This document shows, piece by piece, positions 45,709 to 55,057 of a stretch of 64,000 nt of DNA. Both the position numbers and the translations under genes were made by a program. The notes under the pieces are model-generated. The model was given only the letters and a program-made list of their open reading frames with translations, did no database searches and was not told the DNA's origin. The first letter of the stretch is position 1, and each line of letters begins with the position of its first letter. Location of the stretch: contig NZ_JANUSD010000001.1 of NCBI RefSeq assembly GCF_024793945.1, forward strand, positions 124,001-188,000, read 5' to 3'. The DNA comes from Emticicia fluvialis (lineage in GTDB: Bacteria > Bacteroidota > Bacteroidia > Cytophagales > Spirosomataceae).

Positions 45709-45729
45709 ATTTTGCAAGATAATTTTGCA
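45709..45729 (+). promoter_or_regulatory. Direct repeats at the aldehyde dehydrogenase promoter
   Basis: AATTTTGCA occurs at 45709-45717 and 45721-45729. The second copy contains a perfect -7 box TAATTTTG (45720-45727). No good -33 element is seen. The repeats are a candidate AraC-regulator site. Confidence 0.5.
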
Positions 45730-45766
45730 CAAGAATTATATCTTACACTATTAAACGACCAAAACT

Positions 45767-47290
45767 ATGGCTGAATTGCTCGAAAAGGAAAGAACCCTTA
45801 TCGCTATTCCTGAATTTAAAAATCAGTACGAAAATTTTATTGGCGGTAAATGGATACCACCGGTGAGAGGGGAGTATTTTGACAATGTGTCTCCGGTTGA
45901 CGGAAAAGTTTTTACATCGGTTGCCAGGTCAACAGAAGAAGATATTGAAAAAGCGCTGGATGCCGCCTGGGCAGCAGCGCCCTATTGGAATAACACTTCG
46001 GCTACTGTAAGAAGCAATATTCTTTTGAAGATAGCCGATGTAATGGAGAAAAACATTGAAACGCTGGCCAAAGCCGAAACCTGGGACAACGGAAAGCCGA
46101 TAAGAGAAACGATGGCTGCTGACTTACCACTGGCAATAGACCATTTCAGATATTTTGCCGGGGTTATCAGAGCAGAAGAAGGCTCGGTTAGTGAGCTTGA
46201 TGCAAACACGGTATCAATGAATATTCTGGAGCCACTGGGCGTAGTAGGCCAGATTATACCCTGGAATTTTCCATTACTGATGGCAGCATGGAAACTGGCT
46301 CCGGCATTGGCAGCAGGAAACTGCGTTGTGCTGAAACCGGCAGAGCAAACGCCGGTGGGTATTCTGGTACTGATGGAGATGATTCAGGATGTGCTGCCGG
46401 CGGGTGTTATAAATGTAGTAAACGGTTTTGGTATAGAGGCCGGCAAGCCGTTGGCATCAAGCCCAAGAATCAATAAAATTGCTTTTACAGGCGAAACCAC
46501 CACCGGGCAGTTGATTATGCAATACGCATCAAAGAATATCATACCGGTAACGCTCGAGCTGGGCGGTAAATCGCCGAACATATTCTTTAAAAGCATTATG
46601 GATGCCGATGATGAGTTCTTTGATAAATGCCTTGAAGGAGCCGTAATGTTTGCCTTGAATCAGGGCGAGGTATGTACCTGCCCGTCGAGAATCCTGGTAG
46701 AAGAAAGTATTTATGATGCCTTTATAGAAAGAGTGGTAGCGCGTACAAAGGCCATTAAACAAGGGCACCCTTTAGACCCAACTACCATGATGGGCGCGCA
46801 GGCATCTAACGACCAGTATGAGAAAATCCTGAACTACATTGCCATAGGCAAAGAAGAAGGGGCAGAGGTGCTAACAGGTGGCGGGTCGGCCTACAATGAA
46901 GGCCTGGAAGGGGGCTACTACATTCAGCCGACAATCTTTAGGGGCAATAACAAAATGCGGGTATTTCAGGAAGAAATTTTTGGTCCTGTTGTTTGTGTAA
47001 CCACCTTTAAAGACGAGGCCGAGGCACTGGCAATTGCTAATGATACATTGTATGGTTTAGGTGCGGGTGTCTGGACACGCGACACAAATCAGGCTTATAA
47101 GGTAGCGCGAGCAATAAAAGCAGGCCGGGTTTGGGTTAACTGTTATCATGCGTATCCGGCTCATGCGCCTTTTGGGGGGTATAAGAAATCAGGTATAGGC
47201 CGCGAAACACATAAGATGATGCTGAGCCATTATCGTCAGGTAAAAAATATGCTTATTTCTTACGACAAAAACAAACTGGGTTTCTTTTAA
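45767..47290 (+). CDS. NAD-dependent aldehyde dehydrogenase
   Basis: 507-aa cytosolic enzyme oxidising an aliphatic aldehyde, probably acetaldehyde, to the acid. The cofactor segment IIPWNFPLLMAAWKLAPAL, the catalytic Glu in LELGGKSPNI and the catalytic Cys in NQGEVCTCPSR are all present. The C-terminus FGGYKKSGIGRE is typical. It is closest in pattern to the ExaC/AldB-type enzymes that co-occur with DUF779, which follows 55 bp downstream. Acetaldehyde or glycolaldehyde could also come from the phosphonatase-like enzyme at 23.7 kb; that link is inference. Confidence 0.95.
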   Translation: MAELLEKERTLIAIPEFKNQYENFIGGKWIPPVRGEYFDNVSPVDGKVFTSVARSTEEDIEKALDAAWAAAPYWNNTSATVRSNILLKIADVMEKNIETLAKAETWDNGKPIRETMAADLPLAIDHFRYFAGVIRAEEGSVSELDANTVSMNILEPLGVVGQIIPWNFPLLMAAWKLAPALAAGNCVVLKPAEQTPVGILVLMEMIQDVLPAGVINVVNGFGIEAGKPLASSPRINKIAFTGETTTGQLIMQYASKNIIPVTLELGGKSPNIFFKSIMDADDEFFDKCLEGAVMFALNQGEVCTCPSRILVEESIYDAFIERVVARTKAIKQGHPLDPTTMMGAQASNDQYEKILNYIAIGKEEGAEVLTGGGSAYNEGLEGGYYIQPTIFRGNNKMRVFQEEIFGPVVCVTTFKDEAEALAIANDTLYGLGAGVWTRDTNQAYKVARAIKAGRVWVNCYHAYPAHAPFGGYKKSGIGRETHKMMLSHYRQVKNMLISYDKNKLGFF

Positions 47291-47291
47291 T

Positions 47292-47335
47292 ACAAACGGG
47301 CGGGGGGGGGGCTAAACCCCTCCTGCTTGTTTTTA
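47292..47335 (+). terminator. Hairpin containing a ten-G run
   Basis: An imperfect inverted repeat, with G-run at 47302-47311 opposite CCCCTCC (47317-47323), lies between outer arms ACAAACGGG and TGCTTGT and ends in five T. It separates the dehydrogenase and DUF779 genes. Confidence 0.6.
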
Positions 47336-47345
47336 AGTCAAAACT

Positions 47346-47696
47346 ATGGAACGCTTGCAAAGAGTAGCGATAAGCCCAGAGGCTGCCGAGCTGGTAGAAA
47401 AGCTAAAAGGAAACTACGGCAACCTGATTTTTCATCAAAGCGGCGGTTGCTGCGACGGCTCAGCCCCTATGTGTTTTCAACGAGGTGAAATGTACATAGA
47501 CGACAACGATGTGTTGCTGGGCTATGTGGCCGGGTGCCCTTTTTATATGTCTCGCGACCAGTTTGAATACTGGAAGCACACCCACCTTACTTTAGATGTT
47601 GTGAAGGGCCGTGGTGCGAGTTTTTCGCTTGAAATTCCGCTTGGCGTCAGATTCGTAATCAAATCAAGGTTATTAACCCCTGACGAGAATCTGTAA
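47346..47696 (+). CDS. DUF779 domain-containing protein
   Basis: 116-aa cytosolic protein of DUF779. The cysteine-rich motif GGCCDGSAPMCF lies near residue 38, and a conserved VAGCPFYMSRDQFEYW segment follows. The family is nearly always encoded next to acetaldehyde dehydrogenases, as here, but its biochemical role is not known to me. The cysteines suggest metal or thiol chemistry. It begins 55 bp after the dehydrogenase stop, behind a hairpin, so its expression may be lower. Confidence 0.9.
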   Translation: MERLQRVAISPEAAELVEKLKGNYGNLIFHQSGGCCDGSAPMCFQRGEMYIDDNDVLLGYVAGCPFYMSRDQFEYWKHTHLTLDVVKGRGASFSLEIPLGVRFVIKSRLLTPDENL

Positions 47697-47711
47697 TCCC
47701 CCTGCGTTTAA

Positions 47712-48221
47712 TTACCTGCCCAATACTTTAACTGTCACCAGCAATTGGCCTACGTGCCTGGTGGTGTGTTCAGCCGCATGTGTCAGCAAGCCTATCACGG
47801 TTGATGGCAGTTTGGCGCGGCCTACTTCTCTTGTTTCAGTAAGTGTTTTTTCATCAGTTTGCTTCAATGCTGCCAGCGATTGCTCAATTTGAAGGTCAAA
47901 TGCATTCAGCAGGTCTTTTAATTTGATGCGCTCATCTGCTTTCCCTTCTGCCGATAAGGCTTGTAATTGCGCAGCACTAAGCGCATTACCGCTGGCATAA
48001 GTAAAGAGCCTGTCCAGAACCCCCGTAAGATGCTGTAAATGAAACGCAGGCGCGGCCACACCCGCGGGCCTTTCCCACAAAAGATGTTCAGGAAAACCGG
48101 CCATCAGTTCCTGCACCTCTTCCTGCGCCTGTAGCAAAGCATGGGCAATGGGTTGTAAAAGCGCAGGCACATCAGGTAAGGCGCCTCTGAGCCATACTTC
48201 TGGTTTCGGTAAATTATTCAT
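47712..48221 (-). CDS. DinB-family protein
   Basis: 169-aa four-helix-bundle protein of the DinB/YfiT superfamily, counted from the ATG at 48221 (MNNLPKPEVWL). An upstream ATG at 48269 adds 16 residues unlike the family. The usual three metal-ligand His positions are represented by FHLQH in the second helix and THAAEHTTRH in the last. Members are metal-dependent hydrolases or thiol transferases in several pathways, so the substrate is open. It is monocistronic. Confidence 0.88.
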   Translation of the reverse strand: MNNLPKPEVWLRGALPDVPALLQPIAHALLQAQEEVQELMAGFPEHLLWERPAGVAAPAFHLQHLTGVLDRLFTYASGNALSAAQLQALSAEGKADERIKLKDLLNAFDLQIEQSLAALKQTDEKTLTETREVGRAKLPSTVIGLLTHAAEHTTRHVGQLLVTVKVLGR

Positions 48222-48823
48222 TAATCTAGGTATTTCTGGTTCTAAGATACTGTCTTTGCTTATCAACAAAACACCGGCTCATTTAATTTAACCGTTTGCT
48301 AAGTTTTATTTTAACAGATTTGCACTTTCTGAAAATTTATTTACTTTGCGATGGTTTAGAACAATAAAAAGGCCACACCAAGTTTTATTGCTCTGAATCT
48401 AATGCTGACTAATTAAAGTACCCCGAAGGTGTTTGCGCATAAATCGTAAATGTTTTGCTGACTTTTTTGTGCTCAAAACCTTTTTGTCCTCAGGCGTTTG
48501 CTCAACTGTTTTCTTAAAAAAGATTCAAGCCATCTGCTTTTGAAGACCAGTAGTTTACTTTCTACGCCGAGTGCATAAATCAAATCAATTGCCTTTTTTG
48601 GCCCGGTAAAGTGGCATTCAGAAATGACGAATGTTGCTGCACAGGCTGCTCTTTTCTTTTTGTCAATAACCTGCTGCTATCCTTGCCGGGATGGCCGTGT
48701 GTTAGTTGTGGCTTATTTTGTTTTTGAAACTCTTAAGTACATTATTCTTAGCATTGAGATAATTGAAAACAGCTTTTCAATCAGGCTTATTTACACCCCC
48801 CAAAAAAATTCACTTTATAAACT
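48222..48823. other. 602-bp intergenic region before the three-gene unknown operon
   Basis: No supported gene. A 67-codon frame (48624-48827) overlaps the next start but has no recognisable content. A possible promoter is TTTG (48319-48322), 18 bp, TTACTTTG (48341-48348, 7/8 match), which would leave a leader of about 470 nt. Confidence 0.45.
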
Positions 48824-50617
48824 ATGAAAAAAAACTTAGGATTATTCGATATGGCCCTGGCCTTATCAGTAGACAAGATTAACTCTCAGTTTGAGCAGTT
48901 AATGATGTTTAATGTTATTCCTACTCACTGGTGTTTTCTGACTGATAAAGAAGGAAAACAAATCATTAATGAAACCGATGCTTTCGGAACCAACATTAAA
49001 CTCTGGAAAAGTGCTTTTGACTTAGAAACAGCAACAAAGATTCAGCAGCTTAAAGCAGATATCAAGTCAGAAAAGGCCAAAGAAAAACCTGACAAAGACA
49101 AATTGAGCAAGCTGAGAGACAAGCTGGAGGATATGGAAGAAGTAATAGACAAAAGAGCCGTTTATAAAGTGTATGACTGCGCTTTAGAGGCAAAAGTCAG
49201 GTCTTTTGAGATAGATATTATCGACAACGACAGCGCCAGGCTGTTTTTTATTGTTAATCTTGAAATGGGCACTATTTACTCTCGTGAGTACGATGATAAA
49301 CTGAAGGCCGAGACCATTATTGAAAAAGACTTTAAAAATTTAAGCTATGCCTTTAGGGTTGCCATAGGTAACCGGGTTATAAAAGCCAAAGAAATGGCGA
49401 TGGGTGTGGAAGACAGGCAGTTGCTGATAAAAGAAGGCATTACCGACGATGTATTTACCATTGAAGCCTTGTTTATGGATTTTCAGAATGCCAACATAAG
49501 CGATTATGACGAGCAAAGAAGCAACGAAATAAACAAAGGCGGTTCGGCTTGGCTGCAGTTAATTATGAATAATTATTTCAAGAGCCTGAAAACAGAAGAG
49601 AACCCCTACATACTAGGCTATAAACTTATACCTAAAAAGACACTTACCGACTCGCTCTTTAAGCCTACGGGTATTACCTATTCCACTACAAATAGCAGTA
49701 TTGGTGGCTGCAAGTCTTTCAATTTTATGATGCAGATTGATAATCATGCTTTTCCGGCCGACCTAACGAGGGGCAGCTTGCCGAAGAGTCTGATTGAAAA
49801 CAGGGCAGATGCATCAAGGGAGACCGTTAATGGGGTATTTGCCATTGATTACAAAACCTTTGTTAAAAAATACGTAGAAGACAACCTGTGGCCCGCTATG
49901 GTTGCCAATTTCAAGAATAATCTGAGCCGTACTTTGGAAGGGTATCATATAAACGACTGGGGCAACCGAAGAGGAGTGAAGTGCGTGGGTGGAGATACAT
50001 GGTTTGATTTCAGGCTTGACCTGAGCAGTATCCAACAGGTATCGGCACAACGGCAGGAGGCCTGGGGTTTAGAGATTAATTTTGATGTAGTTATTGAAGG
50101 CAACAAGCATGTAGAAAAGGAAAACAAATTGATAGGCCTTATTAACCTTGGTTCAACTATTGGTGTTGATATGCCTTTTTCAACCAGCGGAGCTTATGCA
50201 ATAGAAGGCAAGGTTGGCAAAAAGGGAAAAGTTTCGGTCATTCTTACAGCATCGGCCGACGGGAAAATTGACCTGAAATCAAAATATGAAGCGCCACAGA
50301 TTGGGGCTGATGTTGAAAAACCTCAATACAAAGATGGTTGGGATAAAGCATTTGATATTTTCCTTGATTTCTTTAATCCCTTAGGTGTTTTGGGGGCGGT
50401 GATTATTGCTGCCTTAAGAGAAGGATCTCTCAAAATAAAATTATCGAACGCTATCTTCTCGAATATTGACATAAGCAATTTGTCAACATTCAATAGCCGT
50501 ATTGTCCTGCCGGGCAGCAATACTTTTACTTATAAAACCATCAGGCTTCTTACCGGAAAAAAAGATGAAGATGATGCGGTTTTGTTTGATATTGCCTACG
50601 CTCCAAAAGCCCAATAA
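48824..50617 (+). CDS. Uncharacterised 597-aa protein, possible TULIP/P47-like fold
   Basis: First gene of a three-gene operon. No signal peptide. The N-terminus (MALALSVDKINSQFEQLM) and the later region SRETVNGVFAIDYKTFVKKY recall TULIP-type lipid-binding proteins such as the P47/OrfX group of clostridial and insecticidal loci. That match is from memory and weak. A charged coiled-coil-like stretch lies at about 70-110 (many K, E, D). The C-terminal third is beta-rich with repeated VSVILTASADGKIDL-type strands. It is followed 48 bp later by an 888-aa gene. The function is unknown. Confidence 0.75.
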   Translation: MKKNLGLFDMALALSVDKINSQFEQLMMFNVIPTHWCFLTDKEGKQIINETDAFGTNIKLWKSAFDLETATKIQQLKADIKSEKAKEKPDKDKLSKLRDKLEDMEEVIDKRAVYKVYDCALEAKVRSFEIDIIDNDSARLFFIVNLEMGTIYSREYDDKLKAETIIEKDFKNLSYAFRVAIGNRVIKAKEMAMGVEDRQLLIKEGITDDVFTIEALFMDFQNANISDYDEQRSNEINKGGSAWLQLIMNNYFKSLKTEENPYILGYKLIPKKTLTDSLFKPTGITYSTTNSSIGGCKSFNFMMQIDNHAFPADLTRGSLPKSLIENRADASRETVNGVFAIDYKTFVKKYVEDNLWPAMVANFKNNLSRTLEGYHINDWGNRRGVKCVGGDTWFDFRLDLSSIQQVSAQRQEAWGLEINFDVVIEGNKHVEKENKLIGLINLGSTIGVDMPFSTSGAYAIEGKVGKKGKVSVILTASADGKIDLKSKYEAPQIGADVEKPQYKDGWDKAFDIFLDFFNPLGVLGAVIIAALREGSLKIKLSNAIFSNIDISNLSTFNSRIVLPGSNTFTYKTIRLLTGKKDEDDAVLFDIAYAPKAQ

Positions 50618-50665
50618 AACCTATCTGTTAAACTCTGATTAATTACAATCTTAAGATTAAAAGCA

Positions 50666-53332
50666 ATGGAACATAAAGAAAGTTTACCTCAAAAATCGGG
50701 CATAACGGTTAACTACCACTGTGAACTCATGCAGAATTATGTACCCGAAAGCATAATTGATTCCGGTAAAGGTTTACGTTGCGTTAAAGCAGACGAAGAT
50801 GAAGCCTTTTTGTTTTTTACAGACAAACGCGGCCAGCTTCAGGTTTTGGTGCACTCAGATACAGCGAGCTCTGGCTGGCGAATGCATACCATTTCAGACT
50901 CAAATTATGAAGTAACGGCATTTGGTATATATGAAAATCAGACCAAGGGTCAGTTCAGGATCAGCTATGCCCGTCGTAAAGGAGGGTTATCTGAACTGTT
51001 GGTCTCTGATGCCATCACAATAGGTTCTATTAATAACGATTTATGGGAACCAACCTATAACTGGCAGCAAAAAACAATTGAGCGCAAAGAGCGCATCATT
51101 GACCACATTACGATGGACGAGCAAGGCCTGCTCTTCAGTGCAAACTATACCAGCACCGATGCCAACTTTTATTATTTTAAGTATGCAAATCAACCGGTTG
51201 CGTATTCATTGCCCGAAAACGCCACCAGAGTTAAACAGATAAACCTAGGCAAGCTGGGTAACAGCTATGGCGTGTTTATTCTGTATTTTGTGCAGCAGAA
51301 CCGCACACTGTTGTTCAGGGCTTTAGAAGCTGATAAATACGGAACGGCTGCCCAATACAGGTTTGATACCGGGGCAGAAATTGAATCTTTTGATTTGCTG
51401 CCGGACGACAACGGCAACAGCGTGCTGTATACATCTGGCAAAGGCATTTTCAGGTTCCAGAATCCGTATAGCGGAAAAGAAGAAATTGTTTCATCAGCCC
51501 ATGAACTGAAGTTTTATAAGATAGACGTTTCAAGATTTAAAAAAGACGTTGCCATCTGGGTTATTGGTAAAAAGAGTAACAAATCGGGCTTGTATTATAT
51601 CAATAACCGTACTTATGATGCGGCGTCAGCCAATTCAATAGTGGGTAAAGCCTGGCCCCCCCCATTACAGATGCAGGGTGATATTGAAGAGTTTGAAAGC
51701 GTAAAAGGCCGCAACCTCATTAATCAGCTTTATTTGCTGGGGCAGTCAAAAGATAAAAAAGAAGATGGCCTGCTGCATTTCTGGCAGGATAAAGTAAGTA
51801 CCCAATGGCATGAACAGTTTTTGCATATTGATAACATGAACTTCAGCCGCGAAATAGAGTCCTACACCATTGAACTAGGCTTTACAGCCGAAAAAATGCA
51901 ACAGATGTTTGACAGGAAAGTAGCCATATCGTCTGACGAAAACATCGTTGTTTACATCAATAACCGCAGGTACTTTCTTATTGATGAAACACCCGTTACC
52001 CTGGACCTCGCCCAGAACCAGATGGTCAACATCATTTATCCGGTTAAATCCTTACAGGCAGGTAAAATAATTCTATCGGGTGATTTTCTGGATGATACCA
52101 TTGAAATTGAGCCATCATCCGGAATTATGACTAAAATAAAAACGCAGCTTTCTACCACCGATGCGCTTAAAAAAGCCAGAACCCAAACCGGTAAACAGCT
52201 TATTACTGGCGTAAGCGAGAAAGAGTTGGCATCAATGGCCAAAGCCATAGCCCAAATGGGCGATGCCAACGAACAAATTGCCTCCGGTGCAGCAGTGACA
52301 TTAAGTACTCAGGCTGTCTCAAATACCAGGGGTAGTTCAGGTAACTGGTTAAGCAATGCCATCGGAGACGTATTTCATGCAGTAGAACGTGGTTTTGAAA
52401 CCGTTACCAGATTTGTAGTAGAAGCCGCCGGGAAAATCTATAAAGTAATTATTGAAATAGCGGGTCAGGTTTTTGATTTTCTGGTAGATACTGCTAAAAA
52501 AGTGGTGGCTTTTGTAGAGAAAGTATTTAACAGCGTGAAGTCGTTCTTTAAAGACTTGTTTGAGTATCTGGCGTTTTTGTTTAACTGGAGCGATATTATT
52601 GCCACCAAGAACGCGCTTAAAGGATATACCCTCAATTTGTTTACGGGCTTTGAAGAAGAAATAGGCGCATTTGAAAAAGTAGTGGTTTCTTTTATTGAAA
52701 ATATCCAGAAAGACATACAGTTTGATTTGGGTATTGAAAGCATAGATGACCCCCGAAAAAAGGACAGCGATTCGGCAACAGACAGCAGAACAAACTGGGT
52801 GGGTTCTAAGAAAAGCTATCTTGAGCAGGGTAAGTCAGAAAGCATTCAGTCAATGCCCGGCCAGATAAAAGATGCCTTCCTGAGTGCTTTTGATGAGATT
52901 CTGCCTACCCTGCTGAAATACAAAGACCTGCTGGTTAATTCACTGAGCGGTGTGGCTGATAAGTTCTACGCTTTCTTTATGGGCGAGTTACCCATTCTTG
53001 ACCTTCTGAAATACATCGCCCTTTCGCTGGCCAATATTGGGCTTGAACTGGCTAAAGATTTAGTGAAACTGCTTTTCAAAACGCTTAAGGCTACGGTAAT
53101 GGCGGTGAGAGCCACATTAAGCACGGCATTGAATATTCCGTTTTTTTCTGCCTTGTATCAAACCATTGCTGGTGCGGAGTTAAGCATCCTGGACCTGATT
53201 TGTCTGTTAATTGCCATACCAACCACTGCGGCCTATAAAATTGGGGTGGGCGAGGCTCCCTTCAAAAAGCTAAACTCAAGCGAATTTATTGAGTCTGGTA
53301 AAACAGCACTTAAGTTTGATTTCTCACTTTAA
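50666..53332 (+). CDS. Uncharacterised 888-aa protein: propeller-like N-terminus, amphipathic-helix C-terminus
   Basis: Second gene of the operon; no signal peptide. The first ~350 residues have repeating beta strands with Trp/Tyr-rich turns (for example SGWRMHTISDSNYEVTAFG), like a beta-propeller. The middle (about 400-480) is a beta domain. From about 555 on, long amphipathic and hydrophobic helices follow (DVFHAVERGFETVTRFV, VVAFVEKVFNSVKSFFKDL), then FLFNWSDIIATKNALKG and a hydrophobic C-terminal section (about 775-870). I have the impression of similar unnamed proteins in other bacteria and fungi. A membrane-active or toxin-like role is possible but unproven. Confidence 0.75.
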   Translation: MEHKESLPQKSGITVNYHCELMQNYVPESIIDSGKGLRCVKADEDEAFLFFTDKRGQLQVLVHSDTASSGWRMHTISDSNYEVTAFGIYENQTKGQFRISYARRKGGLSELLVSDAITIGSINNDLWEPTYNWQQKTIERKERIIDHITMDEQGLLFSANYTSTDANFYYFKYANQPVAYSLPENATRVKQINLGKLGNSYGVFILYFVQQNRTLLFRALEADKYGTAAQYRFDTGAEIESFDLLPDDNGNSVLYTSGKGIFRFQNPYSGKEEIVSSAHELKFYKIDVSRFKKDVAIWVIGKKSNKSGLYYINNRTYDAASANSIVGKAWPPPLQMQGDIEEFESVKGRNLINQLYLLGQSKDKKEDGLLHFWQDKVSTQWHEQFLHIDNMNFSREIESYTIELGFTAEKMQQMFDRKVAISSDENIVVYINNRRYFLIDETPVTLDLAQNQMVNIIYPVKSLQAGKIILSGDFLDDTIEIEPSSGIMTKIKTQLSTTDALKKARTQTGKQLITGVSEKELASMAKAIAQMGDANEQIASGAAVTLSTQAVSNTRGSSGNWLSNAIGDVFHAVERGFETVTRFVVEAAGKIYKVIIEIAGQVFDFLVDTAKKVVAFVEKVFNSVKSFFKDLFEYLAFLFNWSDIIATKNALKGYTLNLFTGFEEEIGAFEKVVVSFIENIQKDIQFDLGIESIDDPRKKDSDSATDSRTNWVGSKKSYLEQGKSESIQSMPGQIKDAFLSAFDEILPTLLKYKDLLVNSLSGVADKFYAFFMGELPILDLLKYIALSLANIGLELAKDLVKLLFKTLKATVMAVRATLSTALNIPFFSALYQTIAGAELSILDLICLLIAIPTTAAYKIGVGEAPFKKLNSSEFIESGKTALKFDFSL

Positions 53333-53346
53333 AAAACATTATTGAC

Positions 53347-53976
53347 ATGAGCGATTTTAAAGTATTAAAAAATTATATAGCCAGCAGTGCAAGTTTGGTT
53401 AGCAGCGTAATTGAGTTGTTAATTACTCCTAAGGAATTTGTTGATGAGGCAACGCAGGTGGCTAAAGAAAAAGAGCTACTTGATAATCTCAAGATTCCTG
53501 AATACATTATATATGGCTGTACGGCTGTAAAACTGGGTGTAAACGCCGCATATTATTATGACGAGTACTTTGAGCCTGCCACTAAAGTGAAAAACAAAAC
53601 CGTTAAATGGCTTATTTTTGGCCTGGTGGCTTTGCATGCATTAGGGATAGGCATATCTTTTTATTACCTTTTGAAGCAAAACTCAGACAGCAAAAAGAAG
53701 CTCACTATTGTTTTTTCTAATTATGTGTCTCCGGTGTTAGGTCTAGGTATGGGGGTAGTAAGCATTGTTTTAGCTTATAAATCAGAAAAAACCAACTGGC
53801 GCCATAAGACCCAAGCGATATTGGATATGATTACTTATTTGTTGTCGTTCTGGAAGTTTTATCCTGTTAAAAAGGCTTTGATTGCCAGCCCGTATGGATT
53901 TTTTATCGTGTTGGGTATTAACAGCGGTAAAGTATTAACTAATACGGCCAAGTTTGCTATCATGCCTGAAGAGTAA
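53347..53976 (+). CDS. Uncharacterised 209-aa membrane protein
   Basis: Third gene of the operon, 14 bp after the second. About four hydrophobic segments: VKWLIFGLVALHALGIGISF (about 84-103), a second at about 125-147, a third near 160-175 and a last one near 183-205. There is no known family. Its last ~270 bp are the left part of a ~1.06-kb tandem duplication: a decayed copy lies at 54764-55029. If the 888-aa protein acts on membranes, this could be an immunity or anchoring partner; that is speculation. Confidence 0.75.
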   Translation: MSDFKVLKNYIASSASLVSSVIELLITPKEFVDEATQVAKEKELLDNLKIPEYIIYGCTAVKLGVNAAYYYDEYFEPATKVKNKTVKWLIFGLVALHALGIGISFYYLLKQNSDSKKKLTIVFSNYVSPVLGLGMGVVSIVLAYKSEKTNWRHKTQAILDMITYLLSFWKFYPVKKALIASPYGFFIVLGINSGKVLTNTAKFAIMPEE

Positions 53977-54206
53977 GGGTGTAAAGGGTAATGAAATTTT
54001 ACAGCAGGTTTTAATTTCCGGTGTTTTGTATATAAATTGCGCATCCGATTTATAAGCAGTTTTTCTGAATACAAATTTCTGCTTAGCCTGGGTTTTAACA
54101 AAAATGCTGAGAACTTTTTATCTATGTCTGTAACTTTTAAAGTGTCTGTTCTCCTCTGAATATGAGTTCAATTTACTAATCCAAAAACAATAAACTATTT
54201 TTAAAA

Positions 54207-54353
54207 ATGGAAGCTGCTAAACAAAAAAGTGATGAATTAGAAGTACAGGAGCAACCCAAAAAGGCCTGGGTTAAGCCCGGAATGAAAAATTTAGATGTTG
54301 ATAGTGGTTCACCGGCAGGTCGTGAGACTTCTGGATATCGTAATCTTTCCTGA
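54207..54353 (+). CDS. RiPP-like precursor peptide 1 (48 aa)
   Basis: Short ORF with an ATG in an A-rich context. Residues 1-35 match those of the second peptide (55291) at 28 of 35 positions, including KQKSDELEVQE and the KKAWVKP segment. After the shared Gly34-Ser35 the two diverge: here the tail is PAGRETSGYRNLS (36-48). A conserved leader followed by a variable C-terminal core is the mark of ribosomally synthesised, modified peptides. W21-x-x-P24-x-M26-x-x-L29 resembles the YxxPxL leader motif bound by RRE domains in lasso-peptide systems. No cyclase is in the window. The adjacent genes encode sulfotransferases and a glycosyltransferase. The frame is intact. Confidence 0.7.
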   Translation: MEAAKQKSDELEVQEQPKKAWVKPGMKNLDVDSGSPAGRETSGYRNLS

Positions 54354-54429
54354 TTTCCCTTTTGGGTGATTTTAGATTTACAGAAAGAAGTATCCACCTT
54401 TTAAGTTTGCTTGTATATACTTGCCGATT

Positions 54430-54760
54430 TTTTATTGATTGAGAAAATTTTCTCAATCTTATTTTCTGTTAAATTTATTTTACCCTGATTTGTTTCTCTG
54501 GTATGAAAAAATGGCATATTAGGTGCCAGTTTTTCTTTGAAGCCATGCGTTGTCTCCATTTTTTTAAGGACTTGAAATCAGGTATACTGATGGCCAGTGC
54601 AATTGCTTCATCAGAAAATTGAGGCCCAAGAAATTAATCATTTCTTTAAATGCCTTATTCGGGTTCAGTTTCATTTCTTCGTACTTTACAAAATGCACCG
54701 GTAGCATTTTTTGTTTATGCCAGCTGTAAGAGTGTTCATCCCAGGTTCTAATCACACGAG
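54430..54760 (-). pseudogene. Truncated, frameshifted sulfotransferase copy
   Basis: Minus-strand remnant matching the C-terminal ~110 residues of the intact sulfotransferase at 55492-56319 (shared segments WDEH, QKMLPVH and VKYEEMKLNP). It is cut at the duplication junction and carries a one-base deletion near 54626, after NFLGL, that shifts the frame. A perfect 22-bp palindrome (54437-54458) lies at its 3' end; the intact gene has a shorter version at 55529-55548. Confidence 0.85.
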
Positions 54761-54763
54761 GCC

Positions 54764-55029
54764 GACTATTGTTTTTTCTAACTATGTATCGCCTGTGTCA
54801 GATTTGGGCCTGGCAAGTATTGTTTTGATCTATAAATCAGAAAAGACCAAAGAGTCATAGAACACAAACTATACTGGATATGATTACTTATTTGTTGTCG
54901 TTCCGGAAGTTTTATCCTGTTAAAAAGGCTTTGATTGCCAGCCCGTATGGATTTTTTATCGTGTTGGGTATTAACGGTGGCAAAGTATTAACCAATACGG
55001 CTAAGTTTATTATTATGCCAAAGGAGTAA
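54764..55029 (+). pseudogene. Decayed 3' fragment of the 209-aa membrane-protein gene
   Basis: Right-hand duplicate of 53704-53976. It lacks the 5' two thirds and has an in-frame stop (within AAAGAGTCATAG, about 54853-54859). The last ~150 bp remain almost identical to the intact gene, including the stop region, so the duplication is fairly recent. Confidence 0.85.
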
Positions 55030-55057
55030 GTTTGTAAAGTGCAATGAAATTTAACGG

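Larger units (their letters stand above)
53704..54760. repeat. Left copy of a ~1.06-kb tandem duplication
   Basis: Contains the 3' end of the 209-aa gene, the first precursor-like ORF and a truncated sulfotransferase. It aligns with the right copy (54764-55846): for example, GTTAAAAAGGCTTTGATTGC occurs at 53868-53887 and again near 54920. The junction fuses sulfotransferase sequence to 209-aa-gene sequence near 54760. Confidence 0.85.

Noticed and set aside
48624..48827. 67-codon frame overlapping the start of the 597-aa gene
   Set aside because: No recognisable content and an internal composition like the surrounding non-coding DNA; it overlaps the next start by four bases only by chance.
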